Both the position numbers and the translations under genes were made by a program. A stretch of DNA of 64,000 bases, from the NCBI GenBank assembly GCA_030761205.1, contig JAULJL010000027.1, positions 8,871,001 to 8,935,000 on the forward strand, in the 5' to 3' direction. This document shows, in pieces, positions 34,871-45,422 of this stretch. A model generated the notes under the pieces. It searched no databases and was not told where the DNA came from. It saw only the letters and a program-made list of their open reading frames with translations. The stretch is from Fremontodendron californicum (lineage: Eukaryota > Streptophyta > Magnoliopsida > Malvales > Malvaceae). Within the stretch, counting starts at the first letter, position 1; each line of letters begins with the position of its first letter.

Positions 34871-35692
34871 CGTAGGGGATTATTCAATAAAAAAGGGAAA
34901 GAAAGTTGTCGCTAGGATGGATAATGGATTGAGCATATTTTGTAGCAATAGTGAAGGTCAAAACGCGAATGAGAGGAATGGAACATGCAAGAAAACTAAT
35001 AAAATAAAAAGATATAGTAATGAATTTATTGCCTCGAGCAGTTCTACCGAAACTTACCAAATTTTTGTTTTGTCATCTCAATTTGGTACATTACTCAATT
35101 TCCTTTGGATGGTTTGGGTTATTACAAAGTCAAAACAACAGTTTGGGTTAAGTAGTCCAAGATTTAGGTTCGTTTGAATAGACATTCAAACGGTGAAAGT
35201 TTTTTTTTTTATTACACCATCGCGTCGTTTTGATACCCAACTTTTAAAAATTCAATAGCAAAACGACAATTACAACATAGTGAAAAGGGTTTTCATCACA
35301 CATTCAAATGCACCTTGGAAAAACTGAACAATATTTGATTCTCATCATCTTCACTTCTTCAGTACTCTCTTAATGAATAGGAGAGCTTTCAATTATTTAT
35401 GTTATAAAGTCATTGTTCGACCTTGACAAAAAATGTATAATGTTTTCTGCATTTGCTTCCTTTTTATTTTATTTTTTGTTTTTGGTACTATGATCAACTT
35501 ATTCTCTATAATTTGTTTCAAAATTAACATTATATATAAAGAACCAGATGAGAATAAACATAACTACCATTAACAAAATCAGATCACACATGTTAGCTAA
35601 ACACATAATTTTATTTACTCTTCAACTAAAATAAATCCAAAGTATTGAGGTAAAGAAAGAAAAAAAAGGATCAATTAATGATATCATTTGCT
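34871..35692. other. Intergenic downstream of the second F-box gene
   Basis: One open frame of 113 codons (34836-35177, +) runs into it but starts inside family C and has no recognisable domain. The region next to 35693 would contain the 3' untranslated part of the F-box gene. Confidence 0.35.
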
Positions 35693-36766
35693 TCAAATCT
35701 CCAAGTAACATCCTGAATGAACATAACCAGAGTATGTCTCAGGGATCTCCAATTTTGTCCACTCAGATTTCTCCAAATTCAACACGTAAGCATTGTGGGG
35801 CTCATCCAATCTTGAAGAACCAATCGCCAGCAACTTGTCCTGCCACCTTGTCATGTAAGAAATCTTGCAGACGTCACCAGGTAGCTTGGCAATCACTTGC
35901 CATTTGGCATCTTTCAATGCCACCACGTCACCTTCGTGAATCATATACATATCCACGTCATCGCCAGCTGTGCAAGTGCTTGGACACGTGCTGGCTTCCA
36001 AGAAGTCATCTTGCACGTGATCCCACCGCCATGTCGCAATGTCGAACACCTCAGCACTTTTCTCAAATCGGCCTTGCGTATCGGTGCAATAGCCGCCGAC
36101 CGCGTGGAACTTGCCACGCCGGAAAACTCCTTTACACTCGTCGCGCTCTCTTGCCATGTCGGGTAATGGAATCCATTCATCCTTCACCACGTCATATGCC
36201 AATGCCGATCTCAAAGCATTCTTCTCTTCGTCATGACCACCGGCAATATACACCGTCCGACCATCGCCGGAAGCACATCCGAACATTGACCGCCGTACGC
36301 CTGGCATATCAGCCCCGCGCCGCCAGTTGGCAGTCAAGAAATTGAAGACAAAGACCGAACCGGACGCCTCCCAAGTCACCGGATTCAACCCACCCATTAG
36401 TACAAGATCATACCCGACGGCAACTAGGTGGCAAAAATAAGGCAGCCCATCAGGGAACTCGTCAGGAAGCTGAGGCAAGTCAACCCAATTACCCGTATCC
36501 GGCTCCAAAAGAGATAGCCCAAAAAAAGGTTTAACAGAGCAGCCTTTTTGAACACCCTGTTTCCTGTCCGGGTCAACCCGAGCTTGAGCCATGACAACAA
36601 GTTTTTGGCGATAGCAAGTAGCCTTCCTGAGGTGAAAAAACTCCGGTAGCTCAATCTCGCTCTTCCACCCTTTGCATGTTGACAAAAGTGTCGTGAATTG
36701 ATCATACGTGACTCGAATCAAACACTCCCGGGCAATATCATTGGGGAGATTTGGGATCAGCTCCAT
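35693..36766 (-). CDS. F-box/kelch-repeat protein, KMD/KFB type (paralogue 2)
   Basis: This is a single-exon gene of 357 codons, the same length class as its family and complete from 'MELIPNLPNDIARECLIRV' to 'SGYVHSGCYLEI'. The F-box covers about residues 2-45, with kelch repeats thereafter ('NWRRGADMPGVRR', 'VYIAGGHDEEKNALRSALAY', 'DMARERDECKG', 'GGYCTDTQGRFEKSAE'). As with its neighbour at 19158-20219, it would act as the substrate-binding subunit of an SCF ubiquitin ligase, with cytokinin response regulators or phenylalanine ammonia-lyase as known targets of relatives. Differences between the paralogues cluster in the linker after the F-box (residues 65-85) and the last kelch repeats. The two genes point the same way, 15.5 kb apart. 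Confidence 0.94.
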   Translation of the reverse strand: MELIPNLPNDIARECLIRVTYDQFTTLLSTCKGWKSEIELPEFFHLRKATCYRQKLVVMAQARVDPDRKQGVQKGCSVKPFFGLSLLEPDTGNWVDLPQLPDEFPDGLPYFCHLVAVGYDLVLMGGLNPVTWEASGSVFVFNFLTANWRRGADMPGVRRSMFGCASGDGRTVYIAGGHDEEKNALRSALAYDVVKDEWIPLPDMARERDECKGVFRRGKFHAVGGYCTDTQGRFEKSAEVFDIATWRWDHVQDDFLEASTCPSTCTAGDDVDMYMIHEGDVVALKDAKWQVIAKLPGDVCKISYMTRWQDKLLAIGSSRLDEPHNAYVLNLEKSEWTKLEIPETYSGYVHSGCYLEI

Positions 36767-36908
36767 GGTAAAATGAAGAAATGAAAGTCTTAAAAAGGAG
36801 AAGCTAAGGAAAAGAAGAGATAATGAGAAATGGGAAGTGAAGAGAGGTTTTGAAAATGAGAAATGGGAAGAAGCTAGGTTTAATAATGATTCAAGAACTG
36901 AAGGTTCC

Positions 36909-36916
36909 CTTTATAG
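36909..36916 (-). promoter_or_regulatory. TATA box of the second F-box/kelch gene
   Basis: CTATAAAG on the minus strand, about 145 bp upstream of the ATG at 36766, followed by a purine-rich leader, as in the paralogue. Confidence 0.6.
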
Positions 36917-37186
36917 GGAGGGGATAAAGGGATAAAGTGAGCTAATTTTAAAGGTAAAGATGCGTAGAGTCTAGAAAAGTTTTGAGACTTTTTTTTTTAC
37001 ATAAAAGACCATTGGGATTTGGAGACCTTGCGAACAGCCTGACGTTAAGTTTCTTTGTTCTTATTCTTTTCCCAAACTAAGATTTTTATAAATATTTATT
37101 CCTAAACTAAACTACTTTTATATTTATTTTCTCAAATAAAATATTTTTAATTAAATAAGTGTCATGTCATCATCTTCTTCTTTCAT

Positions 37187-37213
37187 TTCGGCTGTCCATG
37201 CCACAGCCGAAAA
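37187..37213. repeat. Perfect 10-bp-stem hairpin inside the left TIR region
   Basis: TTTCGGCTGT and ACAGCCGAAA pair across a 7-nt loop at the inner border of the left TIR. It has no counterpart at the right end. Confidence 0.7.
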
Positions 37214-37317
37214 TAGTAAGTGAAAAGTTGAATTTCTTCTAATTAATCGAGAAAAAATGTTCATTAAAAAAACATACCATATCTTGGTTGTTCTAAGATT
37301 TTTCTTGATGTTTTCAG

Positions 37318-37797
37318 ATCTTCACGAATGCTGATAAGGCGCATGCACGACAAGTTCTGAAAAGATTGGGCTTAGAAGATTGTTTTGAAGGCATCATATG
37401 CTTTGAAACTCTTAACCCTCCTCTTGAACCAGCTGATTTCATGGATGAATTAGATGATAATAAAGTTCTTGTAGGAGGTGACTAGGAGCCCAACACTGCT
37501 GACATAACCGATGGCAGCAGTGTCAGTTCCAGGCCACCAATTCTCTATAAACCCTCACTGGAAGCTTTGGAAGCTGCTATTTGGATTGCTAATGTCGATC
37601 CAAAGAAAACAGTAGAGACTCTAATACTCAATCCTTCCTTAATTCGAACACGTTTTTTCCCTCTACCCCATTAATATCATGTTAATGATTCATGGATTCC
37701 CCTTCTTTATTTCTTTTTCCTTTTTTTTTAGATTTTCTTTGATGATAGTGCTCGAAACATTGCAAGTGGAAAAGCAGCAGGGCTTCACACAGTTATA
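37318..37797 (+). pseudogene. Fragment of a HAD-superfamily pyrimidine 5'-nucleotidase-like gene
   Basis: Two exons remain: 37318-37611, read 'IFTNADKAHARQVLKRLGLE' then 'DCFEGIICFETLNP', and 37732-37797, read 'IFFDDSARNIASGKAAGLHT'. They carry HAD motif II (T of 'FTNADKAHA') and motif IV (DD). An intron with GT...AG ends (37612-37731) joins PKKT to IFFDD in frame, and a donor follows at 37798. The 5' exons with motif I are missing, the 3' exons too, and a TAG stops the frame at 37483-37485. The match is to the plant SSM1/SDT1-like pyrimidine 5'-nucleotidase family. Retained introns indicate DNA-level capture. It cannot make an enzyme; an RNA role is possible only if transcribed. Confidence 0.85.
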
Positions 37798-38070
37798 GTA
37801 AGCTATGATTTCATTTCCAATCGCAACACCTAGAAACCTGAGATTTGTTCAATTTTAACTTTATTCTCTTCACTGTTTTTTAAAACGGTTTAGGGATGAA
37901 ATTTGTTCAGATAAAAAAAAAAAAAAAAAAAAAAGAAGATACTGTCAAAATGAAAGAAGAAGATGACACGGCACTTATTTGATTGAAAATACCTTATTTG
38001 AGGAAATAAATATAAAAGTACGTTACTTTGAGAATAAAGATTTATAAGAACCTTAGTTTGGAAAAAAAAA

Positions 38071-40613
38071 AAAAACTCTCTTATTTAACCTAGAATTTTG
38101 TAAAGGATAATAAAAACAAACTTTAAGCCAGATCAAATTAAATATTTGACTTGAAATTTTTTATGATTAAATTATATTGGGTTGTGGTACTAGTCATTGT
38201 GTCAGGAACAATATTGTACCAAAAACTACTTGTATTTTTTAAAAGTTAATAGCAAATCAGTTGGCCACTATTCAAATATGTTTTGATGAGTAAATAAGAT
38301 TACATCTATTCACGGATAGGGGCATTCGTTCGGTTTAAATTGGGTCAAATTTGAATAAAGTATTTTTCAAATCGGTTTAATCTGATTATTATTCATCCAA
38401 TAAAAAAATTATTTAAATTTAATTATAAAAATTTATAAATATTAGTACAAAAATAATATTTTAATATTTATGAACAGTAAATTAGACCTACAAGTCGGGC
38501 TTGAATAAAAGAAGAAAAAAATTGGACTACAGTCCAGCCCGATCCATGGACAGATATAGATAAGATGCGGAATGATCTTTTATATTTACTAGTATTTTAC
38601 TATTTTACCGATGTTCTGTCGTGGGATAAATTTTTTATATTTATTTTGATATATTTTAATACATGCTAATAAAAATATAATTATATTTGTTATCAACAAT
38701 AATTTAAATAATAAATTTAAAGTTAAAAAATAAATACATTAAAAATAATTATCTATAAAATATATGATTTAATTATATCATAAATGTATTTGCGTATATA
38801 GTTGATATACTTTTTCTTTTTTAAAATGTTTATATTTTGTTGTATAACTTAACATCTATTAATATTTATGTAATCAAAAATTATATTAGTATTTGCATCT
38901 ATTTTTCCTTAAAATATATATGTATATAAAAAATTATTTCATCCTAAAATTTCACCATGTTATTTCTATTTTCCTTTCTTATTTTCTTGTTATTATTATT
39001 TTTATCTCTTGCTTTTCTACCAAAGAAACTAAATGGATGGGCATTTGGCAATCAATTGCCAACTCATTTGAAGAGTTGTCTTTATCTATAATCTATAACT
39101 ATAATTAAAAATAATCGTTAAATTATTGTATTCACTTACCTTAATTGAGGGTTCAATTGGATGATAATTGTCATTCAATTAGGCCTAAACTCTTTTTTTC
39201 TCATCTTTTTAGTTGTTTTTTTTTTTTTTTACATAATTAAAATGTAATTATTTAATCAATTTAATAAACAATAATTAAAAATCTATAAACTATGTAGAGA
39301 AGAGTTTTGCTCAATTGAAATATAGGGTGATATGTGTCCCCTTTAATTACTCTTTAACTTTTTTGACAATTGGCATTTGATGATTGGTTTTTGAATTTTG
39401 AATTCCTTTGATTACTTCCTATTTTTTGACAATTACTATTTAATGATTAGATTTTGTATTTTGAATAATTAAAAAATTCAATTGATTGGATATAAATTAG
39501 TGATAGGTCTGGGTTTTGGTAATGGGTTAATTTTTCATTGGTTATATAGGCTATAATATATTTGTTTTCCTGATGGATATCTTATATTACTTGGGTGGTA
39601 TAGGGGCTTAATATATGAATTTTTGGGTTCAAATCAATTTTATTTTATTTTCTATTCAATACTGTGGCAAAGCGCGAGTTCAACTGTAGTTCAATTGAAA
39701 GTTGTGGCAAAGCGCAAGTTCAACTGTAGTTCAATGAAAGTTGTCTTTAAGTGGGGACAACTTTCACTTTGCAACGGGGTTTTATGGGCATTTTTTTTAT
39801 TCAAATAAATTTTAATTTATTAAAAATAACTTTTGGATACATTATATCATTCGGTAATTTTTAATATATGTAAATATCAATATAATTATATTTTATTAAT
39901 AATGATAATTTTAATTATAAATTAAAATTAAAAATATTAAAAGTGATTATTCATTAAATATATAATTAATATCATTAATATATTTTTAGGCATAATTGAT
40001 ATATTTATTTTTTTAAAATATTTATATTTTATTAATTGTATATATTATATATGTAGCATGTATCAAAAGGAAAAAATTATTCGTTCTCAAATTGATTTAA
40101 TTATTAATAACAAAAATTAAAATTTATATTACACTTTGTTCATATTTGTTTAAATGATTATACATATTATATATGGAGCATAGTATAAAACAAGTATAAG
40201 ATTTAAAATCATGTTAACTATATTTATATATCAATTAATATTAATTGGACATTTTTATTTTTTTCACATTAGCCATATTATTGTTGATAGAATTTTATTT
40301 ATTTATTATGTATTTTCAATAAAATTAATATTTATTTACTTACATTATCAAAGTTATATATATGTTGATGCGATTATTAAATTCATTCAAAATTCAATTT
40401 ATTTTAATTCTTTTTATGCTGCAATATGTTTTGTGATTATTTGAATTAATCTAATTTGTTGGAAAAATTATTTGACCTTCAAATAATCCTCACTTAATTT
40501 TTTTTTTTTAAACTTATCACTTATAATATTTCTAAAATTCTACTTTAAAAAAGTTTTTCAAAAACCTTTTTTATTATTATTTTTTATTTATTTTTTCTTT
40601 CTCTTTTGCTCCA
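38071..40613. other. Intergenic DNA left of the Copia element
   Basis: 38310-38570 resembles a decayed hAT-type element ('ggataggggcattcg' and 'cagcccgatccatgg' styles). 39665-39745 is a 40-bp direct duplication ('ggcaaagcgcgagttcaact' and 'ggcaaagcgcaagttcaact'). No gene is supported. The last part is pyrimidine-rich. Confidence 0.4.
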
Positions 40614-41099
40614 TGTTGATTTCTGACTCTCGGTACCAATTGTAGTTTTGTGCTACAGTACCGATTTGCTACAGTAACTTTCTCGATACGCTACAGTAAC
40701 TTTATCTCGGGAAGCTACAGTAACTTCCGAAAAACAACTCTTTTATTAATATGAGAAAAGACCAAATATACACTAGACACACTCTTTTAATATGCACTCA
40801 CAACTTCACTCTTTTTCTTCCTTTTTCTCTCTAATCACCACACACCTATCACACAACACACATCTCTATTTATAGTTCTTCAAGTTGGTGTTGTAGCCAA
40901 CTTAGAATTCTCTAGATAGCTAAGACTTTGATTATTCAATGAAGAAAACTGAAGAGATTTCTGGAACTAGAAGACTAAGGAGAAATTCTAAAGAAAAATC
41001 TAGAGAAAGAACAAAGAAGAGAAATCTAGAAAACTTGAGTAGAAGAAAGATAGAGATGATTCTAGAGATAAGAGAGAGGAGTTGGTGTAACTTTCAACA
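40614..41099 (-). repeat. 3' LTR of the Copia element
   Basis: 486 bp, TG...CA, apparently identical to the 5' LTR. It contains the TATA box and four GTTACTGTAGC-type repeats described for the 5' LTR. Confidence 0.97.
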
Positions 41100-41108
41100 C
41101 TCCCCCTC
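41100..41108 (-). other. Polypurine tract of the Copia element
   Basis: GAGGGGGAG on the minus strand directly precedes the 3' LTR; it would prime plus-strand synthesis. Confidence 0.85.
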
Positions 41109-41113
41109 AACGA

Positions 41114-44100
41114 CTACTCTCTCTTGATGCTCGCTTTGGTAGTCATGCCAAGTTGTCTTCTGAACTCATCGAATTTTGCACCGCTAAGTCCCTTGGTAAA
41201 CAAGTCAGCTACTTGTTCTTCAGTCTTGATGTATTTCAGTTCAACATCCCGTTGAAGTACTTTTTCACGTACAAAGTGATAATGTATTTCTACGTGCTTG
41301 GTTCTGGCATGAAAGACTGGATTTTCAGCTAAGCTTATTGCTGACTGATTATCGCAATAGAGTTGTACTGGAGAGTCAATCGGTTGGTGCAAGTCCTTTA
41401 ACAGCTGTATCAACCACGTGCTTTCTTGTGCTGCCATAGCTGCTGCTCTATATTCTGCTTCTGTAGTTGACAATGATACCGTAGGTTGTCTTTTGCTACA
41501 CCAAGAGATTATGCCGGATCCAAGGCTAAACATGTAGCCAGTTGTTGATCGTCTTGTATCATGATCTCCACCATAATCGGCATCACAATATCCTATAACT
41601 TGGCACGGAACTCCCTTTTTGTATAGAAGTCCAAAATCAATAGTTCCTTTTACGTACCTCAAGATTCGTCGAACCGCATCTAAGTGAGTTTTCCTTGGTT
41701 TCTCCATGAATCGGCTAGCTACTCCAACAGCGAATGCAATGTCGGGTCTTGTTAATGTAAGGTAGATTAGACTACCCACTAGTTGCCTATAACTTGTTGA
41801 GTCTTCCAATTCTTTGCCTTCTTCACTACAGAGTCTTGCATTGGCTTCCATAGGCGTAGATATCGACTTGCAATCAGTCATCCTGAATTTGTGTATAAGA
41901 TCTTTTGCATACTTGTGTTGACATAAGAATATTCCTTCTTTGGTACGGATTACTTCTAGCCCGAGAAAGTGATTCAGCTCTCCAAGCTCTTTCATTTGAA
42001 AACGTACTGAGAGATTGCCTCTAGTTTGTTTGATTTCTTCTTCGTTGTCTCCGGTGATGATTAGATCATCCACGTAAACCAAGACTATTGCCAACTTACC
42101 TCCTTTTTCTTTCACGAACAAGTTCGAATCTGCTGCTGCAACTGAGTAACCACTTTGTATTAGGAATTCAGCAATTTTACCGTACCATGCTCTCGGTGCT
42201 TGTTTTAATCCGTAGAGTGCCTTTTTCAACTTACACACATAATCCGGATGAACTTTACTTGTGAATCCTTCGGGCTGCTCCATATAAATCTCTCGATCTA
42301 GCTCTCCGTGCAAGAAGGCATTTTTCACATCCATTTGCCATAACTTCCAAGATTTGCTTGCTGCAAGGGCAAGTAATACTCGTACTGTTGTAATTTTTGC
42401 AACCGGACTAAATGTCTCATCATAGTCCACCCCATACTTTTGAGAGAATCCGCGAGCCACCAATCGAGCCTTATACCTTTCTATCGATCCATCGGGTCGA
42501 GTCTTTATTTTATAAACCCATTTACATGAGATGGGTTCAATCTTCTTCGGCTTTGGCACCAACTCCCATGTCTCGTTTTGTTTCAGGGCTTGAACTTCTT
42601 CTTCCATGGCTTTTCTCCACTCCAATTTCTCAGATGCCTCTTCATAAGTTGTTGGCTCTATTTCTTCAATTAGAGCAGCATTAGCATACTTAAGATTTGG
42701 CTTGCGTTGTCGTGATGACCTGCGCAGAAGTGGCTGAGAATCTCTTTCATCGAACTCATTTTCTCGAAATGACTTTTCCTCATCAAGAGCCTTTTCTGAA
42801 TACTCGTCACTTGGTTGAGTCTGCTCAAATTGTTCCTCCATATTTTCTTGAAGTTTTTCTTCAATTTCTTTTGAGTCTGGCAACAACACTGCTTGTGGTG
42901 ACCACCATGACGAAGCTTCATCGAACACAACATTTCTAGATACATAGCATCTGCCACTCGTTGGATCACAACATCTCCACCCTTTTCTTTGATCGTCATA
43001 TCCCACAAATATGCAACGAATTGCCTTTTTGTCGAATTTGCTACGTAGATGATCTGGTACAAATACATAACATACGCAACCAAATACTCGAAAGTGACTC
43101 ACCGTGGGTTTGATGTTCCATAGTTTCTCAAAGGGTGAGATAAAACCAAGCCTTGCTTGTGGAAGCCTATTAGTCACGTGAGCTGCAGTCTTCAAACATT
43201 CTGCCCAAAAACGAGGTGGCACATTCTTCGCATGTAACATGCTTCGACATATCTCAGCCAAATACCGATTCTTTCTCTCGGCAACTCCATTTTGTTGTGG
43301 AGTGTTCGGACATGTCAATTGTCGGCGTATCTTGCATTCCTGTAAGAATTCTGAAAACTCCTTGGATGTGTATTCTCCCCCGTTATCTGTGCGTAGGCAT
43401 TGTATCTTTCGGCCTACTTCTTTTTCCACCTTTTCTTTGAACTCTATAAATTTAGTAAGTGCCTCTGATTTTTCTTTCATAAAATCAATCCAGACGTACC
43501 TTGAAAAATCATCAATGAAAGTTATCATGTATTGGCAGCCACTGACAGAAGGTTGTTTTATCTTCCCGAACACGTCTGAGTGAATTAGCTGAAGAGGCTC
43601 CTTAGCTCTAAACTTTGACTCCTTGTATGGCAGCTGGTGAGCTTTCCCATATTGGCACCCGGCACATACTGTGTCCTCTTGAATGTCTAATTGAGGAAGA
43701 CCTTTGAGCATAGACTTTTTCATCATTACCTTTAACTTGAGATAACTCACGTGCCCAAGCCTCGCATGCCACAAGTCAGCTGTTTCATTCTTTCTTGTCT
43801 TGTCCACATATGCAGTCTGAGCGGACATAACGTAGACTGACTCCAGACGCTTCCCTTCCATTATTGGTGTACTTGTTGGCTTTAAGTTTGGATATACTTT
43901 CACATCATTTGGACCAAACACGACATAATTTCCTGAGGCAGTGAGTTGTGAAACCGATAGCAGATTTTTCTTCATACCTGGCACATGGAATACGTTTTGC
44001 AGCTCGATTTGGTGTGGACTAAATCGTGGCACAATAGTTGTTTGGCCGATGTGAGTAATAGGTAACCTTGAATTATTTGCAGTTACCACAACTCGTTCTC

Positions 44101-45211
44101 CTTTGCATGTTGAGGTATTAGTCAACTTCTCCTTATCTCCAGTCATGTGATTTGAGCATCCAGAATCAACTATCCAATCATTATTATAGTCGATTAATTT
44201 ACTCACCGATGCGAGTGAACACTCTTCTTCTGACTCGGTGATGCAAGCAGCTGCAAGTTCTTCGCATTCTTCAATAGCAATTGATGCTTGAAAATCCCAC
44301 TCTTCTTCGCTATTATTCTCTTCTCGTGACGAGGTTGCCGCGTTGCCTTGGACTTGCTTAAACCGACAGTCTCGAGCAAAGTGACCAGATTTTCCACAGT
44401 TGTAACACTGATTGTTTTGACGATGATACCTATTTTCATTTTTGTCTCTTTCTCGAACATGCTGGGCTCCCTCTTGCCGAAAGTTCCTTCCCCCTTGCTT
44501 TGGCCATGTTTCTTGCCTTCGAAATTTATTTTCTTCCACGCCTGGCTTTGTAACAACTTTGCTTCTTTTATTAAAGCCTCTTTTATTACTAAAGAGTGCT
44601 TTCTCGTCATCTTTTATCGAGACTTTAGACATTTGTTTATCTAAAGTCTCTTGATTGGCTAGGATATTTTCCAACTCAGTTAAAGTTGGTTCTTTGCTCC
44701 AACCACGGGTTGCAGTAACAATCCCGTTGTATTCAGGTCGCAAGCCATGGATGATAATTCTTCTCATCCTCGTTTCGGTAATGGCATTTTCTGGATCTAA
44801 TTTTGAAATTTCATCACAAAGAGTTTTAACTTTAGAGAAATATTCGCTTACCGACATATTTTGCTGCGAGATTGACAGGAGTTCATTCTCCAATTGTTGG
44901 AGCCTAGCATCATTTTTCCTCGCGAACAGCATTGTGAGTGTGTCCCAGGCTTCCTTCGGTGTCTTTGCATCCTTGACGCGTTGTAATAAACCATCCTCAA
45001 TGGTGACTGATAACACGTACATGGCCTTACCGGCTTTGATCTTCCATTTTCTTAGTTCTCCGGCATCAGTTGGTGGTGTTGAAGCTTCACCGTTAACAAT
45101 ATCCCATAAATCTTGCCCGAGCATGTAATATTGCATCCGGATGCTCCACGTATTGTAATTGTTTTCATTGAGCTTCTCGATGTTGCTAGCGGAATTAGAA
45201 ATATCTGCCAT
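41114..45211 (-). CDS. Copia gag-pol polyprotein, 1365 residues
   Basis: A single uninterrupted frame from 'MADISNSASNIEKLNENNYN'. Domains: gag (about 1-230), CCHC knuckle 'CYNCGKSGHFARDC' (about 268-281), aspartic protease 'VDSGCSNHMTG' (about 345-356), GAG-pre-integrase 'LWHARLGHVSYLKL', integrase with the D, D and E of 'HSDVFGK', 'TDNGGEY' and 'QQNGVAERKNR', reverse transcriptase 'DVKNAFLHGEL', 'KALYGLKQAPRAWY' and 'YVDDLIITGD', and RNase H 'GYCDADYGGD', 'STTEAEYRA' and 'TKHVEIHYHFVREK'. All catalytic residues I can check are present. About 200 bp of leader separates the PBS from the ATG. Large frames on the opposite strand are shadows of this one. Lineage within Copia was not assigned. 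Confidence 0.97.
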   Translation of the reverse strand: MADISNSASNIEKLNENNYNTWSIRMQYYMLGQDLWDIVNGEASTPPTDAGELRKWKIKAGKAMYVLSVTIEDGLLQRVKDAKTPKEAWDTLTMLFARKNDARLQQLENELLSISQQNMSVSEYFSKVKTLCDEISKLDPENAITETRMRRIIIHGLRPEYNGIVTATRGWSKEPTLTELENILANQETLDKQMSKVSIKDDEKALFSNKRGFNKRSKVVTKPGVEENKFRRQETWPKQGGRNFRQEGAQHVRERDKNENRYHRQNNQCYNCGKSGHFARDCRFKQVQGNAATSSREENNSEEEWDFQASIAIEECEELAAACITESEEECSLASVSKLIDYNNDWIVDSGCSNHMTGDKEKLTNTSTCKGERVVVTANNSRLPITHIGQTTIVPRFSPHQIELQNVFHVPGMKKNLLSVSQLTASGNYVVFGPNDVKVYPNLKPTSTPIMEGKRLESVYVMSAQTAYVDKTRKNETADLWHARLGHVSYLKLKVMMKKSMLKGLPQLDIQEDTVCAGCQYGKAHQLPYKESKFRAKEPLQLIHSDVFGKIKQPSVSGCQYMITFIDDFSRYVWIDFMKEKSEALTKFIEFKEKVEKEVGRKIQCLRTDNGGEYTSKEFSEFLQECKIRRQLTCPNTPQQNGVAERKNRYLAEICRSMLHAKNVPPRFWAECLKTAAHVTNRLPQARLGFISPFEKLWNIKPTVSHFRVFGCVCYVFVPDHLRSKFDKKAIRCIFVGYDDQRKGWRCCDPTSGRCYVSRNVVFDEASSWWSPQAVLLPDSKEIEEKLQENMEEQFEQTQPSDEYSEKALDEEKSFRENEFDERDSQPLLRRSSRQRKPNLKYANAALIEEIEPTTYEEASEKLEWRKAMEEEVQALKQNETWELVPKPKKIEPISCKWVYKIKTRPDGSIERYKARLVARGFSQKYGVDYDETFSPVAKITTVRVLLALAASKSWKLWQMDVKNAFLHGELDREIYMEQPEGFTSKVHPDYVCKLKKALYGLKQAPRAWYGKIAEFLIQSGYSVAAADSNLFVKEKGGKLAIVLVYVDDLIITGDNEEEIKQTRGNLSVRFQMKELGELNHFLGLEVIRTKEGIFLCQHKYAKDLIHKFRMTDCKSISTPMEANARLCSEEGKELEDSTSYRQLVGSLIYLTLTRPDIAFAVGVASRFMEKPRKTHLDAVRRILRYVKGTIDFGLLYKKGVPCQVIGYCDADYGGDHDTRRSTTGYMFSLGSGIISWCSKRQPTVSLSTTEAEYRAAAMAAQESTWLIQLLKDLHQPIDSPVQLYCDNQSAISLAENPVFHARTKHVEIHYHFVREKVLQRDVELKYIKTEEQVADLFTKGLSGAKFDEFRRQLGMTTKASIKRE

Positions 45212-45407
45212 AGTGTCTTGAGAGTGCCCTGCACTTACCTCAAATTTGATTCTCGTTCACTTAATTTCACAGTCCCTGACCGTGTACCGGCAGAATTTCC
45301 ACGTCTCCACGAACTACGATCCTCGATCGTCTTGGTCCCAGACCAATAGTCTTCACAGTCCCAGACTGTCTTTCTCCGATATGCGTACTCCGGTCCCTGA
45401 CCGTCTA

Positions 45408-45419
45408 GCTCTGATACCA
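45408..45419 (-). other. Primer-binding site (initiator tRNA-Met)
   Basis: TGGTATCAGAGC on the minus strand, three bases inside the 5' LTR, is the standard Copia site complementary to the 3' end of initiator tRNA-Met. Confidence 0.93.
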
Positions 45420-45422
45420 ATT

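Larger units (their letters stand above)
37065..38070. mobile_element. Pack-MULE-like element carrying a host gene fragment
   Basis: The left end (about 37070-37190: 'cccaaactaagatttttata', 'acttttatatttattttctc', 'aataagtgtcatgtcatc') is the inverted counterpart of the right end (about 37940-38064: 'gatgacacggcacttattt', 'gaggaaataaatataaaagt', 'cttagtttgg'). The arms are about 120 bp and strongly similar. Between them lie two exons and an intron of a HAD-family gene. Long TIRs around an intron-retaining gene piece define a Pack-MULE. A 9-bp target duplication was not certain. Confidence 0.75.

Noticed and set aside
34836..35177. A 113-codon plus-strand gene
   Set aside because: It begins inside dispersed repeat family C, has no domain, and composition does not differ from the flanks.
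37050..38075. A 9-bp target duplication for the Pack-MULE
   Set aside because: The best candidate flanks ('tgttcttat' and 'ctctcttat') match at six of nine positions only, which is too weak.
42412..45128. Several plus-strand frames of 70-160 codons
   Set aside because: They are antisense shadows of the Copia gag-pol frame and have no domain features.
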